DNA of 64,000 nt. It comes from SAR116 cluster alpha proteobacterium HIMB100 (GTDB taxonomy: Bacteria > Pseudomonadota > Alphaproteobacteria > Puniceispirillales > Puniceispirillaceae). The notes below the pieces were generated by a model that had not been told where the DNA came from, did no database searches, and worked only from the letters and a program-made list of their open reading frames with translations. Made by a program: the position numbers and the translations under genes. Positions 56,443 to 64,000 of this stretch are shown piece by piece (the stretch's first letter is position 1; each line of letters starts with the position of its first letter). The stretch lies in contig AFXB01000007.1 of NCBI GenBank assembly GCA_000238815.2, positions 1-64,000 of the forward strand. Reading direction: 5' to 3'.

Positions 56443-57225
56443 TTATTCTGTGAAATGAGGCGGCCGCTTATTCAGAAAAGCAGCAATGCCTTCCTGGCCG
56501 TCCGGAGCAGCAGCAGACTGGGCCAAACAGAGCGCCTCTTTGTTCATCTGCTCATCTAAATGTGAAGTCAGGCTGGTGTTCAACAACTGTTTTATGCGTC
56601 CATAGGCCTGTTGCGGGCCATTGGCCAGCTGTTCTGCAGCATGCCGCGCTTCAGCCATCAGGCAGTCATCTTCAACAACGCGCGTAACCAGCCCCCACTC
56701 TACCGCCTCTTCAGCAGTAAGCATACGGTTGGTGAAAATAAACTCGCTTGCCCGCCGCATGCCCATCAGTCGCGGCAAATACCAGGTTGATGAGCCGTCA
56801 GGGCTCAAACCGGCTTTGGTGTAGGCAGAGACAAATTTTGCTGATGAGCTGGCCAGAACCAGCTGCGGAAAACCGATAAAGGCCAGCCCGCCACCAGCTG
56901 TCACCCCATTTACGGCGGCAATGACAGCTGCATTCATGCTGGCAAAACAGCTGACCGCGCCATGCAGATAATCTGTAACCTGTTTCAAATGCGCAGCAAT
57001 TTCATCACCCTGCTGATGAAACTGGCCCAGATCACCTCCGGCACAAAACGTTTTTTCTCCTGCACCTGTCAGGATCACTGCCCGCACCGACGGCTCCCCC
57101 GCCAGCCTTTGCGCCGTTTCATATAAAGCTTTGGCCAAATCCAGATCAATTGCATTCATCTGCTCTGGCCGGTTCAGAGTGACGGTTGCGACAGCATCCG
57201 TGATGTCGCTGAGGATAGAAGACAT
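56443..57225 (-). CDS. Enoyl-CoA hydratase/isomerase family protein
   Basis: 260 residues from ATG 57225, with a strong GGAGG. Crotonase fold: CAGGDLGQF oxyanion loop, AGGGLAFIG, and LSPDGSSTWYLPRLMG with the Asp at the second catalytic position, as in PaaG-like isomerases; the usual first catalytic Glu position appears to be altered. Acts on enoyl-CoA esters; exact reaction uncertain. Confidence 0.88.
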   Translation of the reverse strand: MSSILSDITDAVATVTLNRPEQMNAIDLDLAKALYETAQRLAGEPSVRAVILTGAGEKTFCAGGDLGQFHQQGDEIAAHLKQVTDYLHGAVSCFASMNAAVIAAVNGVTAGGGLAFIGFPQLVLASSSAKFVSAYTKAGLSPDGSSTWYLPRLMGMRRASEFIFTNRMLTAEEAVEWGLVTRVVEDDCLMAEARHAAEQLANGPQQAYGRIKQLLNTSLTSHLDEQMNKEALCLAQSAAAPDGQEGIAAFLNKRPPHFTE

Positions 57226-57358
57226 AAAAACGCACCTCCGCATGATGCTGCTGCTGGCTTGTCGGTCCAGACTACCATCTTGCGCCCTGCGCGAGAAGAG
57301 CTAGACTGACTCTGTCCGATGGTCAGTCCAGGACAGCAAATGAAGGGGGGAAGATAAA

Positions 57359-57826
57359 ATGATGGCAATTGTTATCGCGGGTGTAATTGCCTGTCTGGTC
57401 ATGGATGGGTTCCAGCGTTTGCTCTGGGTCACGCTGGGCCAGCCGCCATCTAATTGGGCTATGGTTGGTCGCTGGGCCTTCATCGTGTTGCGGTCTGCCC
57501 GCCTGTATCAGCCTGATATTGAAACAGCACCAGAAGCGCCGCATGAACGGGCCTTTGGCTGGTTTGTACATTACGCTGTTGGCGTCGGTTATGCGGTCAT
57601 TTATGCCAGCCTGATGCAATATGGCCTGCTGACCGCCAGCCTTGTCGATGGGCTGATTTTTGGCATTGCCTCGGTGATTGTGCCTTGGTTCTTTTTCCTG
57701 CCGGTTATGGGTAAGGGCATGCTGGGCAAACATACGCCCGCCCCGCTGAAAGTTTGCATGCTGGCGCTGGTAAACCACTGCATCTTTGGGGTGGGTATGG
57801 CTGCCGGCTTCCAGCTGGCAGTGTAA
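57359..57826 (+). CDS. DUF2938 membrane protein
   Basis: 155 residues with four membrane spans (around 1-20, 66-85, 90-115 and 130-152). GAAGGGGGGA precedes ATG. DUF2938 family; function unknown. Confidence 0.85.
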   Translation: MMAIVIAGVIACLVMDGFQRLLWVTLGQPPSNWAMVGRWAFIVLRSARLYQPDIETAPEAPHERAFGWFVHYAVGVGYAVIYASLMQYGLLTASLVDGLIFGIASVIVPWFFFLPVMGKGMLGKHTPAPLKVCMLALVNHCIFGVGMAAGFQLAV

Positions 57827-57840
57827 AACCTGCCTGTTGC

Positions 57841-58524
57841 TTAAGCGCTCAATGCGTCATGCGCGAAACTGTAAATCTCATCTTTCATGCGGCGATAGCT
57901 GGTCATCTCATCTTCCTCAACGATTTTCATTGATCCCCCGACCAGAGCCTTGCGCCGGATCATCGCAAAGACTTTAATATGACGGTTACATTCATCTGAT
58001 ATTTTTGCGATTTGGCGGCGAGCCAGATGAGTCACACGTGTTTCGATAAATTCAGCCTGTACCGCTGCCTTCATACGAGACGCCGCATCATAATTAATTT
58101 TTCCCATCTGGCTTAATGCACTGTTCTGCGCCAGATTTATCTGATTTTCGAAACTACCCAAATCCGCAGCTGTCGGCTTTGGCAACTCAACAAAAAAATT
58201 CATGTCATCTGGCCCAGGTGACATTTTTTTATATCCTGCCAGACGAAACTGCTGAATCAAAAGATCTCTGTCTTTTAACTCTTTAAGAGCGACTCTTATT
58301 GAAGTGGTTGAAACAACTGGGTCATAAATTATCGTTGACAGGTCCAAAATCCGTTTCATTTTTCCGGCCTGTTCAAATTCGATTTTTCGCAGCGATTCAA
58401 TCTGCACCTCAGAGGGATCAATTGCTTTTAATGTTTCCAGTAAATCTTCTAACAACTGCTCTGCCATTGCCTTTACAGACAGCGAGTAGGAATCATCTGA
58501 AATCTTCACATCAAAACTTATCAT
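57841..58524 (-). CDS. Uncharacterised protein
   Basis: 227 residues, not recognised. Largely helical and charged; residues 20-60 and 130-200 could form coiled coils. No signal peptide or membrane span. The gene converges on the DUF2938 gene. Confidence 0.6.
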   Translation of the reverse strand: MISFDVKISDDSYSLSVKAMAEQLLEDLLETLKAIDPSEVQIESLRKIEFEQAGKMKRILDLSTIIYDPVVSTTSIRVALKELKDRDLLIQQFRLAGYKKMSPGPDDMNFFVELPKPTAADLGSFENQINLAQNSALSQMGKINYDAASRMKAAVQAEFIETRVTHLARRQIAKISDECNRHIKVFAMIRRKALVGGSMKIVEEDEMTSYRRMKDEIYSFAHDALSA

Positions 58525-58777
58525 ACCACTCTCTTCTCACCCCCAACCATCACCGGATTTTAGCATATAACGGGCTGCTAGCGTCTGTCACTACCTTAAC
58601 AGCACCTCAGCTGCACCTGTTCAGCCCGCTATTCAGGCCTTGCCTGCTGTTTTCCTGATGACCGCTCTGCCTGATACAATTTCTGCAGCACATATGGTAA
58701 TTTTTAGCACTTCTGATCAGCGCCGCCTGATGATATGGTTGAATTCCTTATGATATTTCTGTCCATTTGGGGTAATT

Positions 58778-59194
58778 ATGATTCCGCAAGATATTGCTTT
58801 ATTCAGCCTGCTCTTACCTGCGATCCCGCTGACTATGGTGGCGGTCAATTTCCGCTATACCGCCCTTGCGGGTCTGATCCGTCAAATCCACGGCATGGCC
58901 CAAAAACCAGCAGATCACAACCGTCCACCCGCTGTTCTTCTGCGCGAGGTTCACTTGCTGCAGACCAGAATCACATGCGTGAAGTATAGTTTGTTTTTCG
59001 GTGGGTTGTCCTTTTTTTTCAATCTTCTGGCTGTCGGGCTTCTGGTTCTGGGGGCAACGACCTTTTCTTACGGGTTTTTTGTTGCCACGCTGGCCAGCCT
59101 GTCCTCTTCCATCTTGCTGTTTTTATATGAAATCAGCCGCTCGACCGAAGCCTTATCCTTACATATCTCTGATATCCGCCAGTCCGGACAGTAA
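58778..59194 (+). CDS. DUF2721-like membrane protein
   Basis: 138 residues. An N-terminal span (6-28), a charged loop with HLLQTRITCVKYS, and two C-terminal spans (68-92, 95-118). DUF2721 layout; function unknown. Confidence 0.78.
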   Translation: MIPQDIALFSLLLPAIPLTMVAVNFRYTALAGLIRQIHGMAQKPADHNRPPAVLLREVHLLQTRITCVKYSLFFGGLSFFFNLLAVGLLVLGATTFSYGFFVATLASLSSSILLFLYEISRSTEALSLHISDIRQSGQ

Positions 59195-59297
59195 CCGTTT
59201 CCCGGCTTTTGCCTGCCGGACAAGCTTGCATCAGGAAACCTGTTCAGCCTAAATTTGACGGGATTGATGTTAATCATTGTGTGGATAAACCCCTGCC

Positions 59298-60329
59298 ATG
59301 TCGCCTTCTCTACCCTATTTGGATGAACACCCTCTAGCTGTCGATATTCGTCGTGGCAGATCTGTTGAATCAACCCATCTTGTCGATATTGCTGTGGTGG
59401 ATAGTGATGGCCGCCTTATCTTGGGATATGGGGATGTTGAACGGCCTGTCTTTCCGCGATCGGCGATGAAACCGCTGCAGGCTCTTGCGCTTGTTGAACA
59501 GTTGCAACAACGTGGTCTCGACCAAAGCCTGTCAGCAGAATCCTTGTGTGTGACTTGTGCTAGCCATAATGGCCAGGCGGCCCATCTTCAGGCAGCAGGC
59601 GATTTGCTTCGCCAGTTTGATATCCCCGAACATCATCTCATCTGCGGGGCGCATTGGTCACTGGACCAGGACAGCCTGATTGACCAGGTCCGCACTATCC
59701 CTCAGCCTACACGCCTTCACAATAACTGCAGCGGCAAACATGCGGGCATGCTGGTTCTGGCGCGGTTGCTTGATGCGCCGTTTGACGGGTATCAGCGGCT
59801 TGACCATCCGGTTCAGCAACGCATTCTTGGTTGCCTTGAAGCAATGGTGGGGTGCGCGTTAACTGGATATGGCGCAGCTGTGGACGGATGCGGGGCCCCG
59901 GCATTGGCAGGGCCATTGGGTAACTGGGCCCGCGGCTTTGCCCTTTTCACAGGTGACGGCCCCTTGCCAGAACATCGCCAGGCAGCTTGTCAGACATTAG
60001 CACAGGCGATAGCGGATGCCCCGCATCTGATCGCTGGTGACAGGCGACTTTGTTCAACCGTCAATCAGGCCTTTGGTACGGCTGTCACGGTAAAAACAGG
60101 CGCAGAAGGTGTTTATGCTGCTGCGTTTCATGAACTGGGACTGGGCTTGATGCTGAAAGCTCGTGACGGGGCCAAGCGGGCAGCTGAACAGGCCCTGCTG
60201 CATGTGATGACGAGGCTGGGGCTTAACCTGCCTGCCCTTGTGGCAGAGGCGTTCCAGCCTGTGCTGACCAACTGGGCTGGTGAAGCTGTTGGTGATATTA
60301 CAATCCGTGATCAGGGCCAGATCATATGA
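59298..60329 (+). CDS. Type II-like L-asparaginase (Rhizobium etli type)
   Basis: 343 residues. Ser-x-x-Lys in PRSAMKPLQAL and the metal/catalytic segment NNCSGKHAGMLVL mark the R. etli ReAV-type family, not the threonine-based classical asparaginases. Cytoplasmic; splits asparagine to aspartate and ammonia. ATGA overlap with the GNAT gene. Confidence 0.9.
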   Translation: MSPSLPYLDEHPLAVDIRRGRSVESTHLVDIAVVDSDGRLILGYGDVERPVFPRSAMKPLQALALVEQLQQRGLDQSLSAESLCVTCASHNGQAAHLQAAGDLLRQFDIPEHHLICGAHWSLDQDSLIDQVRTIPQPTRLHNNCSGKHAGMLVLARLLDAPFDGYQRLDHPVQQRILGCLEAMVGCALTGYGAAVDGCGAPALAGPLGNWARGFALFTGDGPLPEHRQAACQTLAQAIADAPHLIAGDRRLCSTVNQAFGTAVTVKTGAEGVYAAAFHELGLGLMLKARDGAKRAAEQALLHVMTRLGLNLPALVAEAFQPVLTNWAGEAVGDITIRDQGQII

Positions 60330-60787
60330 CCGCACAATTTCGGGTCCGTCCGGTACACAGCACAGAAGCTGATCATCTGCTTCACCTCTCGGACGCCTAT
60401 ATGCACAGTCTCTATCCTGCCGAAAGCAATCATCTGGTCAGCCCGGATGAGCTCAGGCAAAAGGCGATCATCTTTTTAGGCGGTTTTTGCGATCAGACCT
60501 GTGTTGGCTGCGTGGCATTAATGGCCGGGCACAAACCCGGACATGCTGAGGTCAAACGCTTGTTTATAAAGCAAGACGCACGCGACCACGGCTTTGCGCG
60601 CAAACTGATGGAACAGCTGGAATCTGCTGCTGTCCAGCAGCATATTTCTTGTTTGCAGCTGGAAACCGGCATTCATCAGCCTGCCTCTCATGCACTTTAT
60701 GTATCGATGGGATATCAGCAAATTCCGCCTTTTGGTGCATATCAGGCTGACCCGCTCAGCATGTTTTTTGAAAAACAGCTGAGCTGA
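60326..60787 (+). CDS. GNAT acetyltransferase
   Basis: 153 residues; acetyl-CoA motif region VKRLFIKQDARDHGFARKLMEQLE and C-terminal HALYVSMGYQQIPPFGAY. Translationally coupled to the asparaginase. Acceptor unknown. Confidence 0.88.
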   Translation: MTAQFRVRPVHSTEADHLLHLSDAYMHSLYPAESNHLVSPDELRQKAIIFLGGFCDQTCVGCVALMAGHKPGHAEVKRLFIKQDARDHGFARKLMEQLESAAVQQHISCLQLETGIHQPASHALYVSMGYQQIPPFGAYQADPLSMFFEKQLS

Positions 60788-60852
60788 AGACCGGTGCTTT
60801 ACCAGCTTGCAGCTGATTTGTTAAATTAATGCCAGACAAAGGAGTATGAAAC

Positions 60853-61062
60853 ATGCAGATTGACCTGTCCCCTGCTGCCCACGGTCAGCCCGCTTGTCCG
60901 CGTTGTCACAGCCCCTTACGCACCATTGTGGTCCATGGGCATGAACAATGTGCAATCTGTAAATCAAATATTCTGGAATGCTGCTCTGGTGAGGTCTGCC
61001 AGCCTGACCGGCCTGCACCTAAACGCCCCTCTGATAAAAGCACTGTGACGATAAAAAGCTGA
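60853..61062 (+). CDS. Small zinc-ribbon protein
   Basis: 69 residues. CPRCHSPLRT and CAICKSN form a four-cysteine zinc ribbon; a further ECCSGEVC cluster follows. AAGGAG precedes ATG 60853. Function unknown. Confidence 0.75.
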   Translation: MQIDLSPAAHGQPACPRCHSPLRTIVVHGHEQCAICKSNILECCSGEVCQPDRPAPKRPSDKSTVTIKS

Positions 61063-61114
61063 TAGAGTATATCAAACACTTTGCGCCACCAGTTTTCGCC
61101 CTATTTCGATAAGT

Positions 61115-61690
61115 ATGAGACAAAAACAACATTTGTTCCTACTGCCTATTTTTCTGCTGACCTTTATCTGTTTGTTGAATAACGGCCCGCTTCGGGCTGA
61201 CCAGACAGACCCGCGTCTGCCGGGCCTGTTTAACAGTCTGAAAGACGCCCCAAACGCAAAAGCCGCAAAAACGACTGCTGATCGGATCTGGCGCATTTGG
61301 TCTGAAAATCCTGAAAATCAGCTCTTGACCAAAGTGCTGAATCAAGGGGTGATGCAAATGAATGCTGGTCGTCTGCGTGAAGCTGAACGGCTGTTCACCT
61401 CTGTGATAGAAGCAGACCCTGACTTTGCCGAAGCCTGGAACAAGCGGGCAACCGTATATTTCATCATGGGGGCCTATGATCTGTCCAAACGAGACATTGC
61501 GCAGACAATTGCGCGCGAGCCTCAGCATTTTGGCGCCTTATCAGGCCTTGGGCTTGTGGAAACACATATCGGCAATTATGAAGCAGCGCTGAAAGCCTAT
61601 GAACAGGCTGCCGCCATCCATCCCTTCATGGAGGGGCATGAGGATATCGTCAGCGCATTAAAAAAGTTGGTCAAGGGAACAGCCCTATAG
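61115..61690 (+). CDS. Secreted TPR protein
   Basis: 191 residues. Signal peptide 1-29 (ending LRA-DQTD), then two or three TPR units (MNAGRLREAERLFTSVIEADPDFAEAW; VYFIMGAYDLSKRDIAQTI; EAALKAYEQAAAIHPFMEG). Periplasmic protein-interaction scaffold. Confidence 0.85.
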   Translation: MRQKQHLFLLPIFLLTFICLLNNGPLRADQTDPRLPGLFNSLKDAPNAKAAKTTADRIWRIWSENPENQLLTKVLNQGVMQMNAGRLREAERLFTSVIEADPDFAEAWNKRATVYFIMGAYDLSKRDIAQTIAREPQHFGALSGLGLVETHIGNYEAALKAYEQAAAIHPFMEGHEDIVSALKKLVKGTAL

Positions 61691-61770
61691 ACGGCTTACA
61701 GGTCCGGGGGGCAAATACCCCCGAACACCAAAGCAGAGTCAGACAGAGCAGCCCCCTGTGCAACCAGAAG

Positions 61771-61845
61771 AACATCACCGCGGGAAACATCACCAGGGGG
61801 GAACATCACCGGGGGGACATCGTCGGGGGGAACATCACTGGAGGC
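61771..61845 (+). repeat. 15-base tandem repeat before a membrane protein gene
   Basis: About five imperfect units of AACATCACCGGGGGG. The last unit changes to AACATCACTGGAGGC and so supplies the GGAGG ribosome site. In one frame it would encode a His-rich stretch. Confidence 0.7.
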
Positions 61846-61853
61846 AACAGCAG

Positions 61854-62099
61854 ATGAGACCATTTTTTCTCCTCATCACCGCGATATTGGCGGTGTTTAT
61901 CCTGATTTCAGCTCATGTCTATATGGGCAGTGGACTGTTTGCCGGTCTGTTCAGCTTTGCGATTTATTATCTGGCGTGGGAGCTCACCGTCTGCCAGTTA
62001 CAATCTATTTTACGATCTGATCATCCAGAACAGCTGTCAGACCCGCGCTATGAGGTCCACATCACAACTGACTATTTGGACGACCAAAAACGGGACTAA
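61854..62099 (+). CDS. Small membrane protein
   Basis: 81 residues from ATG 61854, GGAGG nine bases upstream. Two membrane spans (2-21 and 27-46), then a soluble acidic tail. A GTG at 61758 would add a His-rich 32-residue leader coded by the tandem repeat, without a ribosome site. Not recognised. Confidence 0.7.
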   Translation: MRPFFLLITAILAVFILISAHVYMGSGLFAGLFSFAIYYLAWELTVCQLQSILRSDHPEQLSDPRYEVHITTDYLDDQKRD

Positions 62100-62204
62100 G
62101 ATATTTTCTTGTTCCTTTCTAAGATTATTTTGCTTTTCAATAGCCCTCATCCGTGATGAACTCTGCTGGATAATTCATCAAACGCCTGTGTTCAGGAGAG
62201 CGGT

Positions 62205-63365
62205 ATCAACTCTGCCTACCCTTATGCCAGCAACCCTGTATTTCTGGCATTCTTTTTATATTCATTTGCGCTGGGAACGCTTTTTCCGCGTCTGGGTGAT
62301 CTGCAGCTTCAGATGGGGCTCAGCGAGGGCGAACTAGGCCTGTCTCTAGTTGGCGCACCTCTCGGGGTTCAGCTGTCTTTACTGGCCGCTAATCATTTAG
62401 TGGCCCGGTTCAGCCTGGCTAAAGTAATGATCATCGGGCTGGGTCTGATTATGGCGGCTTATGTCGGGACAGCATTTGCAAGTACACCGGCAATATTTTT
62501 TATGCTGTTGTTCGTCATGGGCTTATCGGTCGGCATTCTTGAGGTTGCGGTGAATCTGGAGGCAGACCGGGTTGAATATGGCCTGAAGCAACGCATAATG
62601 AACCGCGCACATGCATTCTGGTCATTGGGATTTTTTGCTACTGGCCTGTTGGGGGCTGTGATGGCCCAGCTGGGCATCTCTGTTCTGGCTCATTTTGTCA
62701 TCTTCGGTGTGGCTGTCCTGGTGCTGACTGTGCTGGGGTTTTCTGGCTATGTTCAGGCCCCCTTGCGCCCGACGGCTGAGACCGCAACCCCGAAATTTGT
62801 CAAACCAACAGCTGCCATTATGGTCCTGGTTTGTTTGACCTTGTCTGCTATGCTGGCAGAAGGATCGGCCATTGAATGGTCTGTTATCTATATGCGTGAT
62901 GTCTTTGCCACACTGCCGCTGGTAAATGGCATGGCCCTCGCCCTGACCGCTTTTGCTCAGTTTCTGACCCGGTATTTTGCTGACCGGTTTGTGGATAAAT
63001 ATGGCCCGCGTCTTGTTGCGGGGCTATGTGTATGGATCATGATGGCCGGTGCTGTTCTGGTGGCAACAGCACCTGTCTGGCCCCTAGCCTTGCTGGGGTT
63101 CACCTGTTTAGGGGCAGGCTCATCTGTGATTTTTCCGCTCGCTATGTCCGCCGCTGCCCAACTCCAGGACCGGCCGGCCGCAGTAAATGTCGCATCCCTT
63201 GCACAGATATCTTTTGTAGTGTTTTTATTATCCCCTCCCATATTGGGGCTGGTGGCCGAACATATTGGCATTCGCCATGCCTTTGCGATATGCCTGCCTC
63301 TGACCATCCTCAGCCTGTTCAGCCTGCGCGGGCTGGCAGCAAAACCTCGTCCTTCTGCTGAATAA
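62205..63365 (+). CDS. MFS transporter with an apparent ATC start
   Basis: 386 residues if read from ATC 62205. The first ATG (62313) begins inside the first transport segment and would remove span 1 (FLAFFLYSFALGTLFPRL). AGGAG at 62,194-62,198 lies six bases before ATC 62205. No ATG, GTG or TTG exists in frame between the upstream stop and 62313. The protein otherwise shows a normal twelve-span MFS plan. Substrate unknown. Confidence 0.75.
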   Translation: MNSAYPYASNPVFLAFFLYSFALGTLFPRLGDLQLQMGLSEGELGLSLVGAPLGVQLSLLAANHLVARFSLAKVMIIGLGLIMAAYVGTAFASTPAIFFMLLFVMGLSVGILEVAVNLEADRVEYGLKQRIMNRAHAFWSLGFFATGLLGAVMAQLGISVLAHFVIFGVAVLVLTVLGFSGYVQAPLRPTAETATPKFVKPTAAIMVLVCLTLSAMLAEGSAIEWSVIYMRDVFATLPLVNGMALALTAFAQFLTRYFADRFVDKYGPRLVAGLCVWIMMAGAVLVATAPVWPLALLGFTCLGAGSSVIFPLAMSAAAQLQDRPAAVNVASLAQISFVVFLLSPPILGLVAEHIGIRHAFAICLPLTILSLFSLRGLAAKPRPSAE

Positions 63366-63464
63366 CAAAGCATCGTGACGCCGTCTTATGGTGATGCTAT
63401 TCTGCAATCCTGATGAAATTGTTTCCGTACAGCCCAGCGGGCTGCCTCAATAAGGAGACCAGAC

Positions 63465-64000
63465 GTGGACACACATCTTCTCTCACAACAATCATCCGGG
63501 GGGCTGACAGAAGCCAGCAGTGACATAAACAGGTTTCGCGAATTAACAGCGCGCACAACCACATCTGATGACGCGCCGCTTGCTGTCGATATTCAGCATA
63601 ATATTCCCCTTTATGACGGTCATTTTGTGAATTCAGCTGCTGTGGACACAAACAGCCGCCAGGCTTTACTGTCAGAATGGGCTGATATTCTGGCAACTGG
63701 CGCTGGTATCATTGTGATTAAGAACGGCCTTTCCAAACATGATATTCTTGATCAGGCCAGCCAGATTTTTGAAGAAATCATTACCGCTGAACAGGCAGCA
63801 TCTGGCGGCGGTGGCGATCATTTTGCCAAAGCAGGGGCAAATGACCGCATTTGGAATGCATTGGAAAAGCATTGTCTTGTTGATCCCCGTAATTTTGCCG
63901 ACTATTATGCGTCTCACGGCATTGCAATGGCGGCTGAGGCCTGGCTTGGCCCTTTCTATCAGATGACGGCTCAGGTTAACCGCGTTAACCCCGGCGGTGC
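63465..64000 (+). CDS. Phytanoyl-CoA dioxygenase-family protein, partial
   Basis: GTG start at 63465 with AAGGAG upstream; 178 codons are seen before the window ends. The visible part (WADILATGAGIIVIKNGL, then DHFAKAGANDRIWNALEKHC, then PFYQMTAQVNRVNPGGA) matches PhyH-family oxygenases just ahead of the iron-binding His-x-Asp, which lies outside. A paralogue is at 38,810-39,610. Confidence 0.8.
   Translation, partial: MDTHLLSQQSSGGLTEASSDINRFRELTARTTTSDDAPLAVDIQHNIPLYDGHFVNSAAVDTNSRQALLSEWADILATGAGIIVIKNGLSKHDILDQASQIFEEIITAEQAASGGGGDHFAKAGANDRIWNALEKHCLVDPRNFADYYASHGIAMAAEAWLGPFYQMTAQVNRVNPGG

Noticed and set aside
1-64000. CRISPR array, rRNA or complete tRNA genes
   Set aside because: No regularly spaced repeats and no recognisable rRNA or tRNA structure were seen on either strand.

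Overview
The window looks like a chromosomal segment of a marine, heterotrophic alphaproteobacterium. The evidence is two Aap-type general amino acid ABC systems, a tripartite tricarboxylate (TctCBA) transporter, HyuA/HyuB, phytanoyl-CoA dioxygenase-family genes, several cytoplasmic sulfatases and dense, overlapping operons. Gene style and content recall the SAR116/Puniceispirillum group, but that is inference from family content; no rRNA or tRNA marker was found in the window.

Region 1 (about 1-19,100) reads as an integrated genomic island. It opens with a tyrosine integrase and an AlpA-like regulator. The cargo is a choline-sulfatase-like enzyme, a class IV aminotransferase lacking the usual PLP-ring glutamate, an AapJQM transporter without its own ATPase, a cystathionine-lyase-like enzyme, a BisC/TorA-type molybdenum S/N-oxide reductase with an IclR regulator, a rhodanese, and a DadA-like FAD oxidase-HyuA-HyuB-SDR operon. 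Base composition is visibly more AT-rich than further right. A near copy of the sequence at the integrase 5' end (tandem ATTGTGGGGTGA) reappears at 19,061-19,086, where a second integrase-like start or integrase arm site would mark the far end. Together the cargo looks like import and dismantling of a sulfur- and nitrogen-containing compound, possibly S- or N-oxidised, sulfated, or cyclised as a hydantoin or lactam.

Region 2 (19,300-27,600) is catabolic. It holds pseudouridine breakdown (psuK-psuG), a CuyA/D-cysteine-desulfhydrase-like PLP enzyme with a VOC protein, an acyl-CoA dehydrogenase paired with a Rossmann-SAF oxidoreductase, a DUF849/BKACE enzyme and an Lrp regulator.

Region 3 (27,700-36,750) contains a secreted serine hydrolase and then a divergent sulfate-ester locus. 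Leftward are MarR, a sulfatase and a metallo-beta-lactamase-fold hydrolase; rightward are tctC-tctB-tctA and another sulfatase, followed by a NIPSNAP protein. A three-half-site AGTTGA/TCAACT operator overlaps the -35 of the tct promoter.

Region 4 (36,750-43,500) has a candidate structured small RNA with terminator, two uncharacterised overlapping genes (one winged-helix-like), small proteins including a 28-residue single-span membrane protein, a phytanoyl-CoA dioxygenase, an RTX-repeat gene that seems to have lost its 5' end, a long-chain acyl-CoA ligase and a SixA-like phosphatase.

Region 5 (43,500-64,000) holds cysK-sseA (cysteine and sulfane sulfur), the complete aapJQMP operon with an intercistronic terminator after aapJ and a divergent cystathionine lyase, a D-lactate/glycolate-type dehydrogenase, an IlvD/Edd dehydratase, and an iron-type ABC permease behind a good Fur box. 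Next come an enoyl-CoA hydratase, small membrane proteins, an asparaginase II-GNAT pair, a zinc-ribbon protein, a TPR lipoprotein-like protein, an MFS transporter whose only well-placed start is ATC, and a partial phytanoyl-CoA dioxygenase cut by the window end. Sulfur handling (three sulfatases, two C-S lyases, a possible sulfo-lyase, rhodanese, SseA, CysK) recurs throughout.
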